A stretch of 64,000 nucleotides of DNA from Ryuthela nishihirai (taxonomy: Eukaryota > Arthropoda > Arachnida > Araneae > Heptathelidae). The stretch is from NCBI GenBank assembly GCA_038380435.1, contig JAWZYU010000009.1:65935901-65999900 (forward strand), written 5' to 3'. Both the position numbers and the translations under genes were made by a program. The notes beneath the pieces are model-generated. The model was not told the origin of the DNA. It saw only the letters and a list, made by a program, of their open reading frames with translations, and did not search any database. Positions 22,748 through 33,741 of the stretch are shown here, piece by piece (within the stretch, counting starts at the first letter, position 1; every line of letters starts with the position of its first letter).

Positions 22748-23908
22748 GGGTAATTCAGTTAAGCATGTACAAACTTCTAGGTTGCACAAAGACGAATCGG
22801 AATCGTATAGCAATGCAGGGTCGGTAACAGCATCTTCACGTGGTAGATGACATTGTACCGCCGTGGGACTCACAACGTCCTCGAAGGTAACCGTCATTCG
22901 CGAACCACCCACAGAGGTAGTAGGATGGCCGATTACACAAACGCGGAGTTGGCCGATATGCATCTCGTATAGGGGCTGCGGACTGCAACAGGCGAGCCGC
23001 TGTGTGTGTGTACCAGGAATGGTACCCGATGAGGCGTACTGCCAACCACCAGATGTTTGCATGGCTGCATCAGAGGTTATGTGACATTGGTTTCTTCCAG
23101 AGACCTGCCAGGAGTCGGGAACGATGGGCATGGACCCCTGACATGGAGGAGAATGTGCTACGCCATATAGAAGACACTCCAAGTGCCAATACTCGAGCAA
23201 TTGCCCACCGGATTGGTCTTTCCCAATCCACTGTATGGAGGATTATGCACGATAACCAATTGCATCCATATCATGTGCAGCATGTCCAGACACTGAAGCC
23301 TGAGTATTGCCCATAGCGCATTGCATTTGCGCAATGGTACCTGCAGAAGAGTGCGGCAGAACCCCAATTTTCTGCTTCTGTGCTGTTCACAGACGACGCA
23401 TGCTTTACACGGGAAGGTAGCTTCAATGCACATAACGCGCATGCATAGGCGGTGGAGAACGCCCATGCTACACAAACACGTGCAGCACAAAACCGTTTTG
23501 CTGTAAATGTTTGGTCCGGTACATCAAAGGACTGGTGTTCGACACCCCCATTGTAAGTGCTGAGGACCTTGTCGCACGCATCTCCGTAGCTGCCTTGGAA
23601 GTCCGAGACACGTCAGGAATCTTCCAGAATGTTCGTGATTTCATGCGCCGACAATGTCAGGTCTGTGTTACAGCTCGTGATCGCAACTTCGAACACCTTC
23701 TGTGACCTCTGTTCATTTCGCAAATGTGCCTATTGTGATTAATAAAAAGCATTTTGTTCACTTATGTGCTGCTCTTTCATTCACGTCCTCTCTGTACACT
23801 AAGCACATGTTGATGCCGTTACCAACCCTGCATTGCTATATGATTTCGATTCGTCTATGTGCAACCTACCCCTTCCAGAAGTTTGTACACGCTAACTGAA
23901 TCACCCTG
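22748..23908 (+). mobile_element. Mariner-superfamily element with internally deleted transposase
   Basis: Inverted repeats of about 90 bp end the element: left GGGTAATTCAGTTAAGCATG, right in reverse complement GGGTGATTCAGTTAGCGTGT, both then carrying GACGAATCG. TA flanks lie at 22746-22747 and 23909-23910. The plus-strand product starts at ATG 22925, is frameshifted, and runs through a helix-turn-helix (AIAHRIGLSQSTVWRIM) to FTDDACFTREGSFNAHNAHA. It then jumps at about 23520 to a C-terminal piece (AEDLVARISVAALEVRDTSG...NFEHLL, 23553-23705). The segment with the other two catalytic acids is missing. Confidence 0.87.
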
Positions 23909-23929
23909 TATATATATATATATAATTTT

Positions 23930-26022
23930 AACAGATTGTAAATGAATAGGAGTAGTACCAAAATTTTTGATAATACCTAAATTAAAATTTGATAATTACT
24001 TAAAATCAACCTTACAAATGGCAGAAACTAAAATGTTAAATAAGATATTTAGAAAAATCAGAGCAGAAATTCGAACAAAGGAAAGAAATACTTATAAAGA
24101 ATATTTAAAATTAAAAGCAAAGAATTTACACCAAATAATGGGAAGGGTGGCATATAAAATAGATAAAGAAACTGACAGAATTCAGGAAAATATAATAGAA
24201 AATTAGATAATTAAAGAAAAGCAAAAGATGCAAACCAGTGGAAATAATGGACAGGCAGAAGAAACACAACATACAATAACCATTAAAAAATATCTAAATC
24301 TTTCTAGTTATGACTTAAATAGTGAACAAGATAGAACTTTACAACAAGGAGTTAAATTTACATATAGTAGTAATAAAATTAATCTAAATGAACTAATCCC
24401 ACAAATAGAGCAATCTATAAATAAAATACCCCCCCCCCCCCTTACAAAAGGATAAAGAAAGATTTAAAATATATAGCATTATTAAATATCAGCAAAGTAA
24501 TAGAGAAAATACCAATAACTATGATCTGAAAATATTACATGACTTAAAAACCAACCCCAACCTTAAAATAATATTAGCAGAAAAAACCAAAAAATAGTAA
24601 TAATGGATACAAAAGAATATGGTGCGAAAATCAGCAATACAATAGCAGAATTAAAGTGTATAGCTCTATATAAGAATCCTATACCTAAAGTGTTAAATAA
24701 ATTAGCTGAACTTAAATATGATACCCATTTTTACCTAATAAGATTTCAAAAAGATGCATACCCTGATGTAGCCAGATATACCACAATTATTTATCAAAAT
24801 TAAATTACATAAAGAAAATAAACCATTCTTACTATTAATAAGGAAGCGTAAATCCCCCATCTATAACTTGAAAAGAACACTCTTAGAGTTGTTTCAACCA
24901 TTTTTTCCACCTACTAGGTAATTATAACTTCTTATTATATAGCTGTCACCATTATACAAAGTACACCAGTGTTGGAATTTACAACCATCCACTCCCTGGA
25001 TGTTGCATCACTGTATCCCAGCACACCACACTTGGATGCGGCTGAAGGCCGAGTGGTTGCGAGTCGCCATGCCCATGGTACCAGAGTACTTCAGTGTGCA
25101 CGAGGTCCTTGACCTGGAAACCAATTCCAACTGGTTTACAGTTAACCAGCAAGCATGGGTCCAGACAGAGAGTGTACCTATGGGTTCACCACTCTCTGAC
25201 CTCATGGCCAATGTCATAATGCGACACGTTGAATGATCTGCATTAGATAAAGCTATCTATAAGACATCTCTATATATTTGTTACATTGATGATATATTAA
25301 TTTTTTTCGGGACCATCACATTGAGCAATTAAACACATGAATCAAAGTATTTAACAGTAGACCAACCATAAATTTCACCCATGAAACTGAGAGCAATAAC
25401 AAAATTCCATATCTTGTTTTATTGATTAAAAAGGAGAAACAAAGATGTGATATTGAAGTATATCGCAAACCCACCAATATACCAAATATCATACCATTTA
25501 ATTCTGCCCACCCACTAAAGCACAAAAAATCAACCATTAGCCCTTACTTAGTTAGAGCATTTAAATACTGTATACAAACACAATCCCTGCAAAGAGAATT
25601 AGAATTCAAACATAAAATAGCACGAGATGCAGGATAACCTGAACATATGATTAAAAAATTGAAAAAAGCAGCTAATATTGGAGTCAACACAACTTACAAC
25701 TAATCCCTAACCCTAAAAAAAAAACTCTAAATATGCACATAGCTTCCCATATACAAAAGAAATATCTAATACGTTAAACAATATTTTAGAAAAATTTGAT
25801 ACAAACCTATCAACTACCATAAATAAGAGAATTAAAAATTTAGTAAGAAATGATTGACATAAATTACCTACAACAGGAGGTTTTGTCCAAACATAAAATA
25901 TCACGAGATGCAGGATAACCTGAACATATGATTAAAAATTGGAAAAAGCAGCTAAATATATTGTATAAAAATCAATGTGGAAATACCTGATCCCTACAAT
26001 AAATTAAATGGCAAAAAAATGT
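23930..26022 (+). pseudogene. Penelope-like retroelement (copy B), main ORF remnant
   Basis: The plus-strand reading is broken by many stops but recognisable. About 24440-24800 (NYDLKILHDLKTNPNL, VIMDTKEYGAKISNTIAELK) matches the region before the RT. About 25150-25300 has VPMGSPLSDLMANVIM and YIDDILIFF, the RT motif with both catalytic Asp residues. About 25330-25640 has INFTHETESNNKIPYLVLLI and IEVYRKPTNIPN, the typical Penelope RT-to-linker block. The segment at 24975-25215 is much less AT-rich than its flanks and is partly scrambled. The 3' part continues after the inserted element at 26024-26760. Confidence 0.82.
25610..25960 (+). repeat. Direct repeat of about 70 bp inside Penelope copy B
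   Basis: CACGAGATGCAGGATAACCT and the following GAACATATGATTAAAAA occur at about 25621 and 25902, 281 bp apart, with a few differences. This is a local duplication within the element, probably from slippage or recombination. Confidence 0.75.
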
Positions 26023-26023
26023 A

Positions 26024-26760
26024 TACAGGGTGTCCCTGAATTCATGGCCCAAATGTGAGGGGATGGTAGTACACACCAAACCCACCAATATTCATCATAG
26101 AATATGCGGCCGCAAACGCAGCCCGGTGCCGGTAGGGGGGGCACAGACGAGGCGGTATGGCTCAAAAGCGCTGGCTACTGTCACACCGCCTTGACGGACG
26201 AACGTACCGTATTTATCTACAACAGGTTTTGCTGGAATTGCTTCAGGATGTTTTCCAGCTGCAATCCGTGCCAGTATGTGGTTCCAGCACGATGGGGCAC
26301 TCGCCCATTTCAGCATGGACATGCGTCAGCATCTTAACACCACATTTGGGAACCGATGGATTGGGCGCGGTGGTCCCATCTCGTGGCCCCCCAGATCGCT
26401 CGAACTTTCTCGTATCGATTTCTTTCTGTGCGGACATTTGAAGAGTGTGTACGAGATGCCAGTGTAGCCTGCAGAGGATCTGATAGTCCGACTGTCCATC
26501 GCAGCTGCCAATGTGCACGACAAGCCCAGTATTTACGAGCAGGTACGCCAATCATTACTCCGCCATTGTGCCACCTGTATAACATTGAGCATTTGCTGTA
26601 ATGATCTCCAATAAATGTCACACTGGAAATCTCTGTGTCTGTCCTTCATTTCCGACTCCTCACTGCATTTGCGGCCACATATTCTATGACGAATATTGGT
26701 GGGTTCGGTGTGTACTACCATCCCCTCACATTTGGGTCATGAATTCAGGGACACCCTGTA
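26024..26760 (+). mobile_element. Mariner-superfamily derivative, 737 bp, C-terminal transposase only
   Basis: Long inverted repeats of about 95 bp begin TACAGGGTGTCCCTGAATTC at both ends (right in reverse complement), with TA at 26022-26023 and 26761-26762. The interior reads, with frameshifts, RTYRIYLQQVLLELLQDV, then MWFQHDGALAHFSMDMRQHL, WIGRGGPISWPPRS, and AEDLIVRLSIAAANVHDKPS. This is the second half of a transposase of the same broad family as the element at 22748. The N-terminal half and the first catalytic Asp are absent. It lies within Penelope copy B. Confidence 0.9.
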
Positions 26761-26762
26761 TA

Positions 26763-27690
26763 TGCAAAACATATCGTACATATGAACAAAGATTGCGTGA
26801 ACATCAACAGTATATCACACAGCTTTAGCACAAGCAGTAATAGAAAATAATTTAAAAGTAAATAATATATTTTATAAACCATTAATAGCACCTCCTACGA
26901 AATTCCAATTAAAATATGCAGAATCCACAAGGATTAATTTTCACAAGAATAAACTCTGCAACACGAAGATACCACCTCTACCAGTGGCACGGAATCTCCT
27001 GCTACATGAGCGAGCATGTGCATCTGCTGCACGAGCAACTGAAAACATCAGTAGGGGAACACATATAAATACGATTAATATCATAGCATAAGTAGCCTGA
27101 TGAAGCCATGGGATGGAGAGAGTGGTGAAATGTGTTGCTAGAAGAGGGAGATGGAACATGTTTTTAAACTATTTAAAGAAAAGTTAAATGTTTTTAAGAT
27201 CTTAAGGAGTGGTGGAGTTTAAATAATTTTAATTCTTGAGGATGGGCTAAAAAAATGTTAACTCGTACAACAAGTAAAACTGTCCAGAAGCATAACAGTG
27301 TAAACAAAGACGACTAACAAAAGTTGGTGTATAAAAACAAAAATTAACCCACTGTTCTCTCTTGACCACCTTTACTTTGGGTTGGGTTGTTTTACCTCTG
27401 AGCGGCACTTTTTTGCACACCATGGGCTAAATGGCCAGGTCACATGGACCCCGAAGGCTCAGAGAAGGTTGGGGGAGGGGACCCACTGGAACAGCTGTTG
27501 GGGGACAGATGGTAGCCTCCCGTCAAGGCCATCCAGCGTGTTCTTTAACGTGCACATGGTATGGCTCTCCCACACACGGGGCCACGGCTTAATGTCCCAT
27601 CCGACCACCTTTACTAGTGGAAACAAAAGGATAAAGAAAGATTTAAAATATATTGCAGACAGCAAAAGGCCGTGAAGAATATCCATGACT
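26763..27690 (+). pseudogene. Penelope-like copy B, C-terminal part and 3' region
   Basis: Continues the interrupted element: TYEQRLREHQQYI at about 26780-26820, then VIENNLKVNNIFYKPLIAPP and TKFQLKYAESTRINFHKNKL at about 26840-26960. The 3' region at 27100-27370 is followed, after a SINE (27377-27602), by GGAAACAAAAGGATAAAGAA at 27618. The segment AAAGGATAAAGAAAGATTTA at 27626 also appears at 24449 in direct orientation, 3.2 kb upstream, as expected for Penelope pseudo-LTR-type repeats. Confidence 0.75.
27377..27602 (-). repeat. tRNA-derived SINE, family 1, 5'-truncated, 13-bp target duplication
   Basis: This minus-strand copy has its tail at the low end (TTGGGTTGGGTTGTTTTACC on plus) and is truncated at TCGGATGGGACATTAAGCC (read on minus), so the tRNA head is missing. 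It is flanked by a perfect 13-bp duplication, GACCACCTTTACT, at 27364-27376 and 27603-27615. Penelope copy A shows the unoccupied version (ACCACCCTTACC read on minus near 22105). Confidence 0.93.
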
Positions 27691-29056
27691 GGTATCACAG
27701 CTAAGAAGATGTTAGTGTCACCTCAACAATCAGCAAGCTGAAAGAGCGAAAACCAGGGACAAACAACCCCTTAGAATCAGCTGTAGTCTGTGCCAGCATG
27801 TAGACAGCTCACTGGACTGGTAAATATCCCTCTTTTTCTCTTTGGACCACCTTTACTAGTGAAAAGCAAGTGTACAAGGGTAAGAAAGAGCAGTACAAGA
27901 AAAAGAATAAGTGTAGAAGCAAAAAGCTGAAGCCACTAGGTGGTAATTGATGCTATAGCCTTCCACTTGAGCCATTTAAATGTTCCTCAAGACTTTTAAT
28001 ATATAATTACAGCTTAAATCGCGAATATTAAATTGCATTAGTAGAGCTGAGTCTAATTAATTTTATGTCTCTATAGAATTAAATTCCTTAAAGGCATATA
28101 ACAAAATTCGGGATTTGAAGATGAAGGTAATTGCTATGAAAAGTAAATTGTTACTTTTGAAGTGCTTTTAAGGTGCACAAGTTATACAGTGCTAACCAAA
28201 CAGGTCAGTACACTAGACATTATAAAGTCTAACTGCACAGAACTGTTCTAAAGTGGTAATCTATGTTACCTGACTACATTACCTTACTCAATTCCAAACT
28301 TGCACTACCAATTTTTTGTAGGATTAGAACCTGAAATTTTCTACAACAGTTAGCTGCACATCCATATTTTTTTTAGCAAATTCACTATACGAAATAGTTT
28401 TCCAAATAAGAGACCTGTGTGGTCTGCCTTTGGAAAATGACTGTACACCTAAGATATCATTTGTACACTTCATTATTCTTCATCAAAATACTTATTTAAA
28501 GAACATAGTATCACAAAAATTAAAAAAAAATATTGCAGTATATCATCAGCACAATTTTTCTTATCACAACAGAGGGAAAAGCAAGTAGAGCAAGTAACAT
28601 GCATGAAACAAGACAAAATTTAAAGAAAAGTGGTGGCAAGGCCCTAATGAAGCATAAAAAGTAATAATAGGTAATAGTCATGCACAGCATTACTAGGTAG
28701 GTACCTGAATGGAATCTCATCAAAGATACTCCATTCATTGGTAACTAATGAAACTGTTTGATGAGTGATGCAAAAATTTAAACATATTTGCTTTATGACA
28801 AAAAAGTAGGAAGAATAGTACCAATTTCAAGGCTAAGAGAAAAACAGTTTCAACTGGAAATGCAGAATGGATTTAATACTGAGAACCCTAGAGAATCAAG
28901 TAACATCAAAAGTTGTCTTTTATTAAACAGTGTAAGTCTGATTAAAGCAGCTAAAAAAAGTTCCGAAATATTTCTATGCTCCAAACTTAAAGGTGAAATT
29001 ATTCAAATTCTTTCATATCAAACAAAATGTAAACAAGTAATATGAGAAAGTCTCAC
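27691..29056. other. Unassigned intron sequence
   Basis: It starts with about 250 bp probably still of Penelope origin, because GACCACCTTTACTAGTG recurs at 27844. The rest is AT-rich with no recognised element. An 85-codon open frame at 28788-29045 has no known similarity. Confidence 0.4.
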
Positions 29057-29135
29057 TTTGTGTTAATAACTGTGCAATCAAAACTTCTCTTTTGCTAAGT
29101 TCTTTCCTCAGTTCTGAGTCATCACTATCAGTTAG
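29057..29135 (-). CDS. AMOT: Angiomotin, window exon 5
   Basis: This 79-bp exon (26 codons plus one base) encodes LTDSDDSELRKELSKREVLI followed by AQLLTQ. It aligns with the vertebrate segment that links the two long coiled-coil helices (SEDTRKTISQLFAKN type). The acceptor is TTTCAG and the donor is GTGAGA. The phase 0 start and phase 1 end fit exons 4 and 6. Confidence 0.93.
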
Positions 29136-29361
29136 CTGAAATAAATGATAAAAAATTTTTCTTAGAAAGCACTTAAATACATTGATACATTTAAATTTAA
29201 AATAAATTATACTTTGGTTATATATGTAATACTGTAAACACAAATTCAAAGAAAATATTTGAGACAATATATATTATATCATATATAGTATTCAAATCAG
29301 TATATAATAAACACATTCAAGGTGATGTAAATATTTATCAGAAAAAAAAAGTAGGGCTTAC

Positions 29362-29402
29362 CGGCCTTTTTGATAAATGAGATGTTGCAGAGTCTAATTG
29401 TC
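29362..29402 (-). CDS. AMOT: Angiomotin, window exon 4 (41-bp microexon)
   Basis: This 41-bp exon has two bases completing a Gly codon, then QLDSATSHLSKRP. The acceptor is TTTTTAG and the donor is GTAAGC. Without it exons 3 and 5 would be out of frame (phase 1 into phase 0). With it the peptide aligns in length with the vertebrate RLETANKQLAEK-type helix. The intron to exon 5 is only 226 bp. Confidence 0.9.
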
Positions 29403-29717
29403 CTAAAAACATAGAATAAAAAAGAATGCTAGTGAGACTTAACCATATAAAACATTAATAGCTTATTACACAACTTTTGTATATTACTTTATGTTTAATA
29501 TTTACAAGTAATGATTACTTCATACAACAACCCCTTGAAAATCTCAAACTTGTCTACCTGCTTTCAAATCCAAAATAGCTGTCTTTGCTTAATTTTAGTC
29601 CCATGGTATGTCCGACACTACATAAAGATTTAAAAACCAATGATAAAATTTTATTCCATATAAAATATCATTTTAACCTTTGGTGTCTCCAGTGGAATAT
29701 TTTAGTAATTGGGTTCT

Positions 29718-29925
29718 TCTGTCGAATGGTTAGCACGCTTAGCTACTGATCTACGGGACCTGGGTTCGAACCCCGGGTTAAGGCATGGATGTGTGTGTCG
29801 TTTTTCTGCTGAGGTCCTGCCATCCTCTCAGACCTTCTACTATGGCATATAAACTAACAGGCTCCTGTCAGACCTCTGTGGCAAGCAGCTGCTTGAGGGG
29901 GTATTTATTTTTTATTCTCATATTC
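29718..29925 (+). repeat. tRNA-derived SINE, family 2, best copy
   Basis: The tRNA-like head at 29718-29790 has box A region CGAATGGTTAGCACGC and a perfect box B, GGTTCGAACCC, at 29763-29773. It is followed by GGCATGGATGTGTGTGTCGT and the body CTGAGGTCCTGCCATCCTCT. The 3' end, GGGGGTATTTATTTTTTATT, is followed at 29928-29942 by a poly-C run. Other copies: 1755-1960, 11660-11868, 47878-48075 and a piece at 54150-54275. Confidence 0.92.
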
Positions 29926-30169
29926 CCCCCCCCCCCCCCCCCTAAAAACAACAACAACAACTAAACCATGGGTATGTGCCTGACCATGATTTGCCAGAGC
30001 AGGTTGTAACTCCTTAAGTTTAACATCATAACATCATCAAGTATATGACAGCAGTGATTGTTTTCTCCTGATATGATAACTCAATACACACCAGTCAATG
30101 TGCAAAACATAGTCATAAAAACTAAATATATAATACCTAAAAAAAGGTATACAGCTGATATCCTTCAGC

Positions 30170-30420
30170 CCTATGTGAGGCTTTTTAGGGGCACTATTAG
30201 CCTCTTGCTTATTTTGATGGATGACAATGTCTGCCCTCATAGGTTTCAGACAGATAAGAAATTACTTGAAAGTGAGGATATTCAGCAGATGGAATGACAA
30301 ATTATTCTTTGGACCTGCAACCTAGAGATCAAGTGTGGGTTGTGCTGAGATGTGTTGGAGGTCATCTACCCTCCCATTAGCTTTGATCTAATCTCTAGTA
30401 AGAGTCAGAAATATTGCTAC
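30170..30420 (+). pseudogene. Tc1-like transposase fragment
   Basis: About 30178-30300 reads LFRGTISLLLILMDDNVCPH then DKKLLESEDIQQMEW, the block around the second catalytic Asp of Tc1-type transposases (ILMDDNARPH type). It then decays with stops. No ends were found. Confidence 0.7.
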
Positions 30421-30978
30421 CAGACCTCATAATCTGCCTGGTAAAGAGCATAAGTTCTGATGTTTGTGCAACTGTTCAGGGTCAACATGCTCTTTATTAA
30501 TCATTCTGTTCTTGTTTTATTAATCACTCTGTTCTGCTGAAACAGGTCTCTTAGCTATGAACACTCCTACATTCATTTGCATAATCCACATAAATTATAA
30601 GATTAGTTTACTCTATGGTTCACTGTTTACTGCGTGTTAAAATAATGCATTATGTCTCCTCCGAACTTGTAGCATTTCATTGGCATGTTTTTGAGATCTT
30701 TCAGAATTTGTATATTACATTTAACTTTTAGACACCAGTGTAGAAAAATCATAAATGACGATTAATATGTCATTTGAATTATTATCCAAGTACCATTACA
30801 ATCAACAAAACCTTTTAAGTACACTTATTCAACAGCTTTATAATTTTTGGGATTAGTTATTTTAAAATTAGTCCACCTAAAGTAATGTTATATCTTTATA
30901 GAATGTTTTTCTTTCTGTGAATGCATTTTTTATTTTAAGAAATTACTTTTCTATCCAGTAAAATAAATTGAATTTTAC

Positions 30979-31123
30979 CTCTTAATTCCCTATTGTTTTC
31001 TTTCAGGCGTCTTATTTCCATTTCTAAGCGCATTCTTATAGCTCTCTCTAACTTTTCTCGCTTTTCTGAGGAACGAACCAAATCCTCATGAGCTTGATGG
31101 ACTTTTTGAATCTCCAGTTCAAA
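30979..31123 (-). CDS. AMOT: Angiomotin, window exon 3
   Basis: This 145-bp exon (48 codons plus one base) encodes FELEIQKVHQAHEDLVRSSE, then KREKLERAIRMRLEMEIRRL and KENNRELR. It aligns closely to the ETEIQRVSEAYENLVKSS...[20 protein letters not shown] helix of vertebrate angiomotins, the strongest similarity in the window. The acceptor is TTGGTAG and the donor is GTAAAA. The upstream intron is 17.4 kb and contains the full-length LINE. Confidence 0.97.
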
Positions 31124-32535
31124 CTACCAAAAATAAAACATGTGAGGAACATTTACAAATGGAAATTTAAAGAATACAAAATAGAAATATGCATTACTAC
31201 TAATAAGATATATGTGTATATTCTACAAAATAATCTTTCTTCTCCCTGATATCATCAATGCATCAACTGAAATAAACTTCTATATAAAATCACCTGCAAT
31301 TAAAATAGCCAATGTACATTACAATAAGTATCAAGCAATTTCTATATTATACTGATGTCAAACTGTATTGAAGCTTTGTAAACAACTAAAAGCTCTTTAC
31401 TGAACATAAAATAAAATTCATCTAAATTTTAATTTTCAAAAATCAAGTTTTTACATTCAAAGAGTTCTAAAACACTTAAAGTATTTCTTTTTCCTCACTT
31501 TATCTGAAATGCATTTAAAGCATTAATAGATATTACATCAAAATGCTTACTATAAAAATATATTTTGGGAAAGTTTGTGTAAGTATCCTTTTAGTCTCTG
31601 TCAATTGAGAAAATTTGTTACGATGTCAGACTATTTAATGTTCTAGTTTACATAACTGTTTAAATGGTGAGAAAATATCCCATATTACTTTTCTACTAAC
31701 CCTTTAAGACCTTCAGTGTTCTGTCCAGAAATGGTCATCTGGAGTCATAGATCTCTTCTGATTGGTGCACAGGTGAGTCCACAAAAGCATGCACAGATTA
31801 GGGAGTGGGGGACACATCTGAACCTTTAGCAGAGTAAAAGAGCTAAATCGGAAACAATTCTTCCCTTTTATTAACATTCTCCTTTTAGGAAAAGGGCAAA
31901 AATACTGTACATTTTGGAGGCAGATTTTCATTAGTGTGAAACTGAAAAAAACCCTAAATATCGGATTTTTAAAGACAAAATTGGACTTTCTGATTTTTAA
32001 TCCAAAAAATGGAGAAAATCTGATAAAATCAGAGTAGTTGACAGCTGTGGTTCACCCATTCACTTTTTACTTAACTAGTTTTACTTTATTTACATTATAA
32101 TTATCATTTAGGAGCTTTTTAAGTTGATCCATCATTCTCCTGGCCCATACCGTTAAGGGAGTACAAACCTTCCCAGTTAATCTGTCATCAATATTTAAAG
32201 TGAAAAAACTTCAAATTTTCAGAAAAATATCACAAGATGGACTTAATTTATTCATTTAAAATAGGATACCAAAGAAGTTTGCTTTTTCCTCTTCATTCAC
32301 CTTTTGGTGAATTGTGCTGAAAACATCATGCTGTGAGAAAACTTTTACAAAATTGCATTTAGAATCAATCAAGCATTGTATTTTAGCAGCCACTTTCTCG
32401 TATCCCATATTATTTTTGGTCATATATTATTTTTTCAAACTGCAGGTTAATCTGCATTCTGGCTAACTTGAATATTCACAAGTCTATTGTATAACATTTT
32501 TAGGACAAATTTTAAAAAATGCATGGAGCCCATGT
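31124..32535. other. Unassigned intron sequence
   Basis: AT-rich. No element or exon was recognised. Confidence 0.4.
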
Positions 32536-32539
32536 TAAT

Positions 32540-33660
32540 TGCTGGCTGGTTGGTTGGGGGTAAAAAGCAATGCTATCATAATATGGAGTCACAAAATTCA
32601 CACAGAGGTTGGCCATCTTCCTGAAGAAGAAAAGAAAGTGCAATAAATCCATGGTCTATGTGGAGCTGAGAAAGTGCAACTCCTCATTGCGATTTCTGTG
32701 AATAGATGACTGCCACAGTTGGAAAACAGGCTTGATCTGGAATAATTTATTGTGTATATTTGTCACTGTGTCCAGAGCTTAGCAAAAAAAAATACTGCTT
32801 AAAGTCCAGGTAAGGAAATAGCAGTAGGGAACTAGAAAGGGGCACATAAGACCCGGTAGTAACATCTGCCAAGTTACTACCTTTGATGCTGGATTTTCTA
32901 GCACCCAACAAAACAGGATGGTCAATGTGGCCCCAAGAGGATGGAGCTGTTTTGGCAGCTTAGAAAGAACAAAGTGAAGTCAAGATCTCAAATATAAATT
33001 TTAATCACTGAGATCAAAGCCTGAAGTGAGTTAGTGTAAAGCACATTCACATGTAAGTACAATGATGTTTATCCACTATGTGGTTCAAATCAAGACTGAC
33101 AGTGTGAAACTCTGCAGTGAATATGGAATATTGCAGTGGGATCTGGTGTGCTATGATGACATCACACCATCCCATGGATGAACCATTGAAGAGCCAGAAT
33201 TCAAGTCATCTGTGAAGACAGGCAAGAAGTCCAGGTGTGCAATTCAGCGGCTAGCAAAGAATTGCCAATATGCAGTCATGCATTTCTGATTTGAAAAAAG
33301 AAAAATAACAGGAAGGGGAACAGCAAGCTAAGGTGGAAGTAGCTCTACTGTTGATTGGGGAATGGTATCAAGACTGATGTTAATGTCTCTGAGGTAACCT
33401 TGGGCATGCAAACTGAATGAATGAATGGCAGTCAGACAATCTGTGTAAAGCATTTCACACTTCGGGTGAAAAACAGTCCTAAATGAGATGGCCCAGCAAG
33501 GATTGCAATTTACAAGCCTAGTGTAGGGACAATTGCTAACAGAAAATAGATAAAGGTTTGTTGACTCAATGTAAAGATTTTGGACTACTGAGGTGCAGAA
33601 GGCCACTGTGCTTACTTGGAGAATGGTCTGATGTTGAAAAAAAAAGACCGTTGTTGAAAA
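32540..33660 (-). pseudogene. I/jockey-type LINE, 3' fragment (second copy)
   Basis: Related to the LINE at 40988-46889. The minus-strand block at 33606-33328 (HSFSLHAQGYLRDINISLDT, STVELLPP) matches 42343-42220 of that element. The RNase H region is at about 33250-32900, and 3' sequence extends to about 32545. The 3' terminus read on minus ends CCCCCAACCAACCAGCC. It is more AT-rich and more decayed than the larger copy, with a shorter 3' region. Confidence 0.8.
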
Positions 33661-33672
33661 GAAGACTAATTA

Positions 33673-33741
33673 GGAGGGTCTGATGGCAGTGAGAGTAACA
33701 AAATGTCAAAGTCTGGTACTCTCACTGCCATCAGGTCCTCC
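33673..33741. repeat. Hairpin, 25-bp arms, 19-nt loop
   Basis: The left arm is 33673-33697 and the right arm 33717-33741. They pair at 23 of 25 positions (TGATGGCAGTGAGAGTA against TACTCTCACTGCCATCA). It lies just beyond the recognisable 5' end of the LINE fragment. Confidence 0.85.

Noticed and set aside
28788..29045. 85-codon open frame near AMOT exon 5
   Set aside because: No known similarity, no splice support, and opposite strand to the gene; likely chance.
29718..29790. tRNA gene with a perfect box B
   Set aside because: It is followed by the family-2 SINE body found at four other sites and lacks paired acceptor-stem ends.
29928..29942. Poly-C run as a regulatory element
   Set aside because: Similar C or G runs occur near 24430, 50805, 53720 and 55980; they look like simple-sequence expansion and are error-prone in assemblies.
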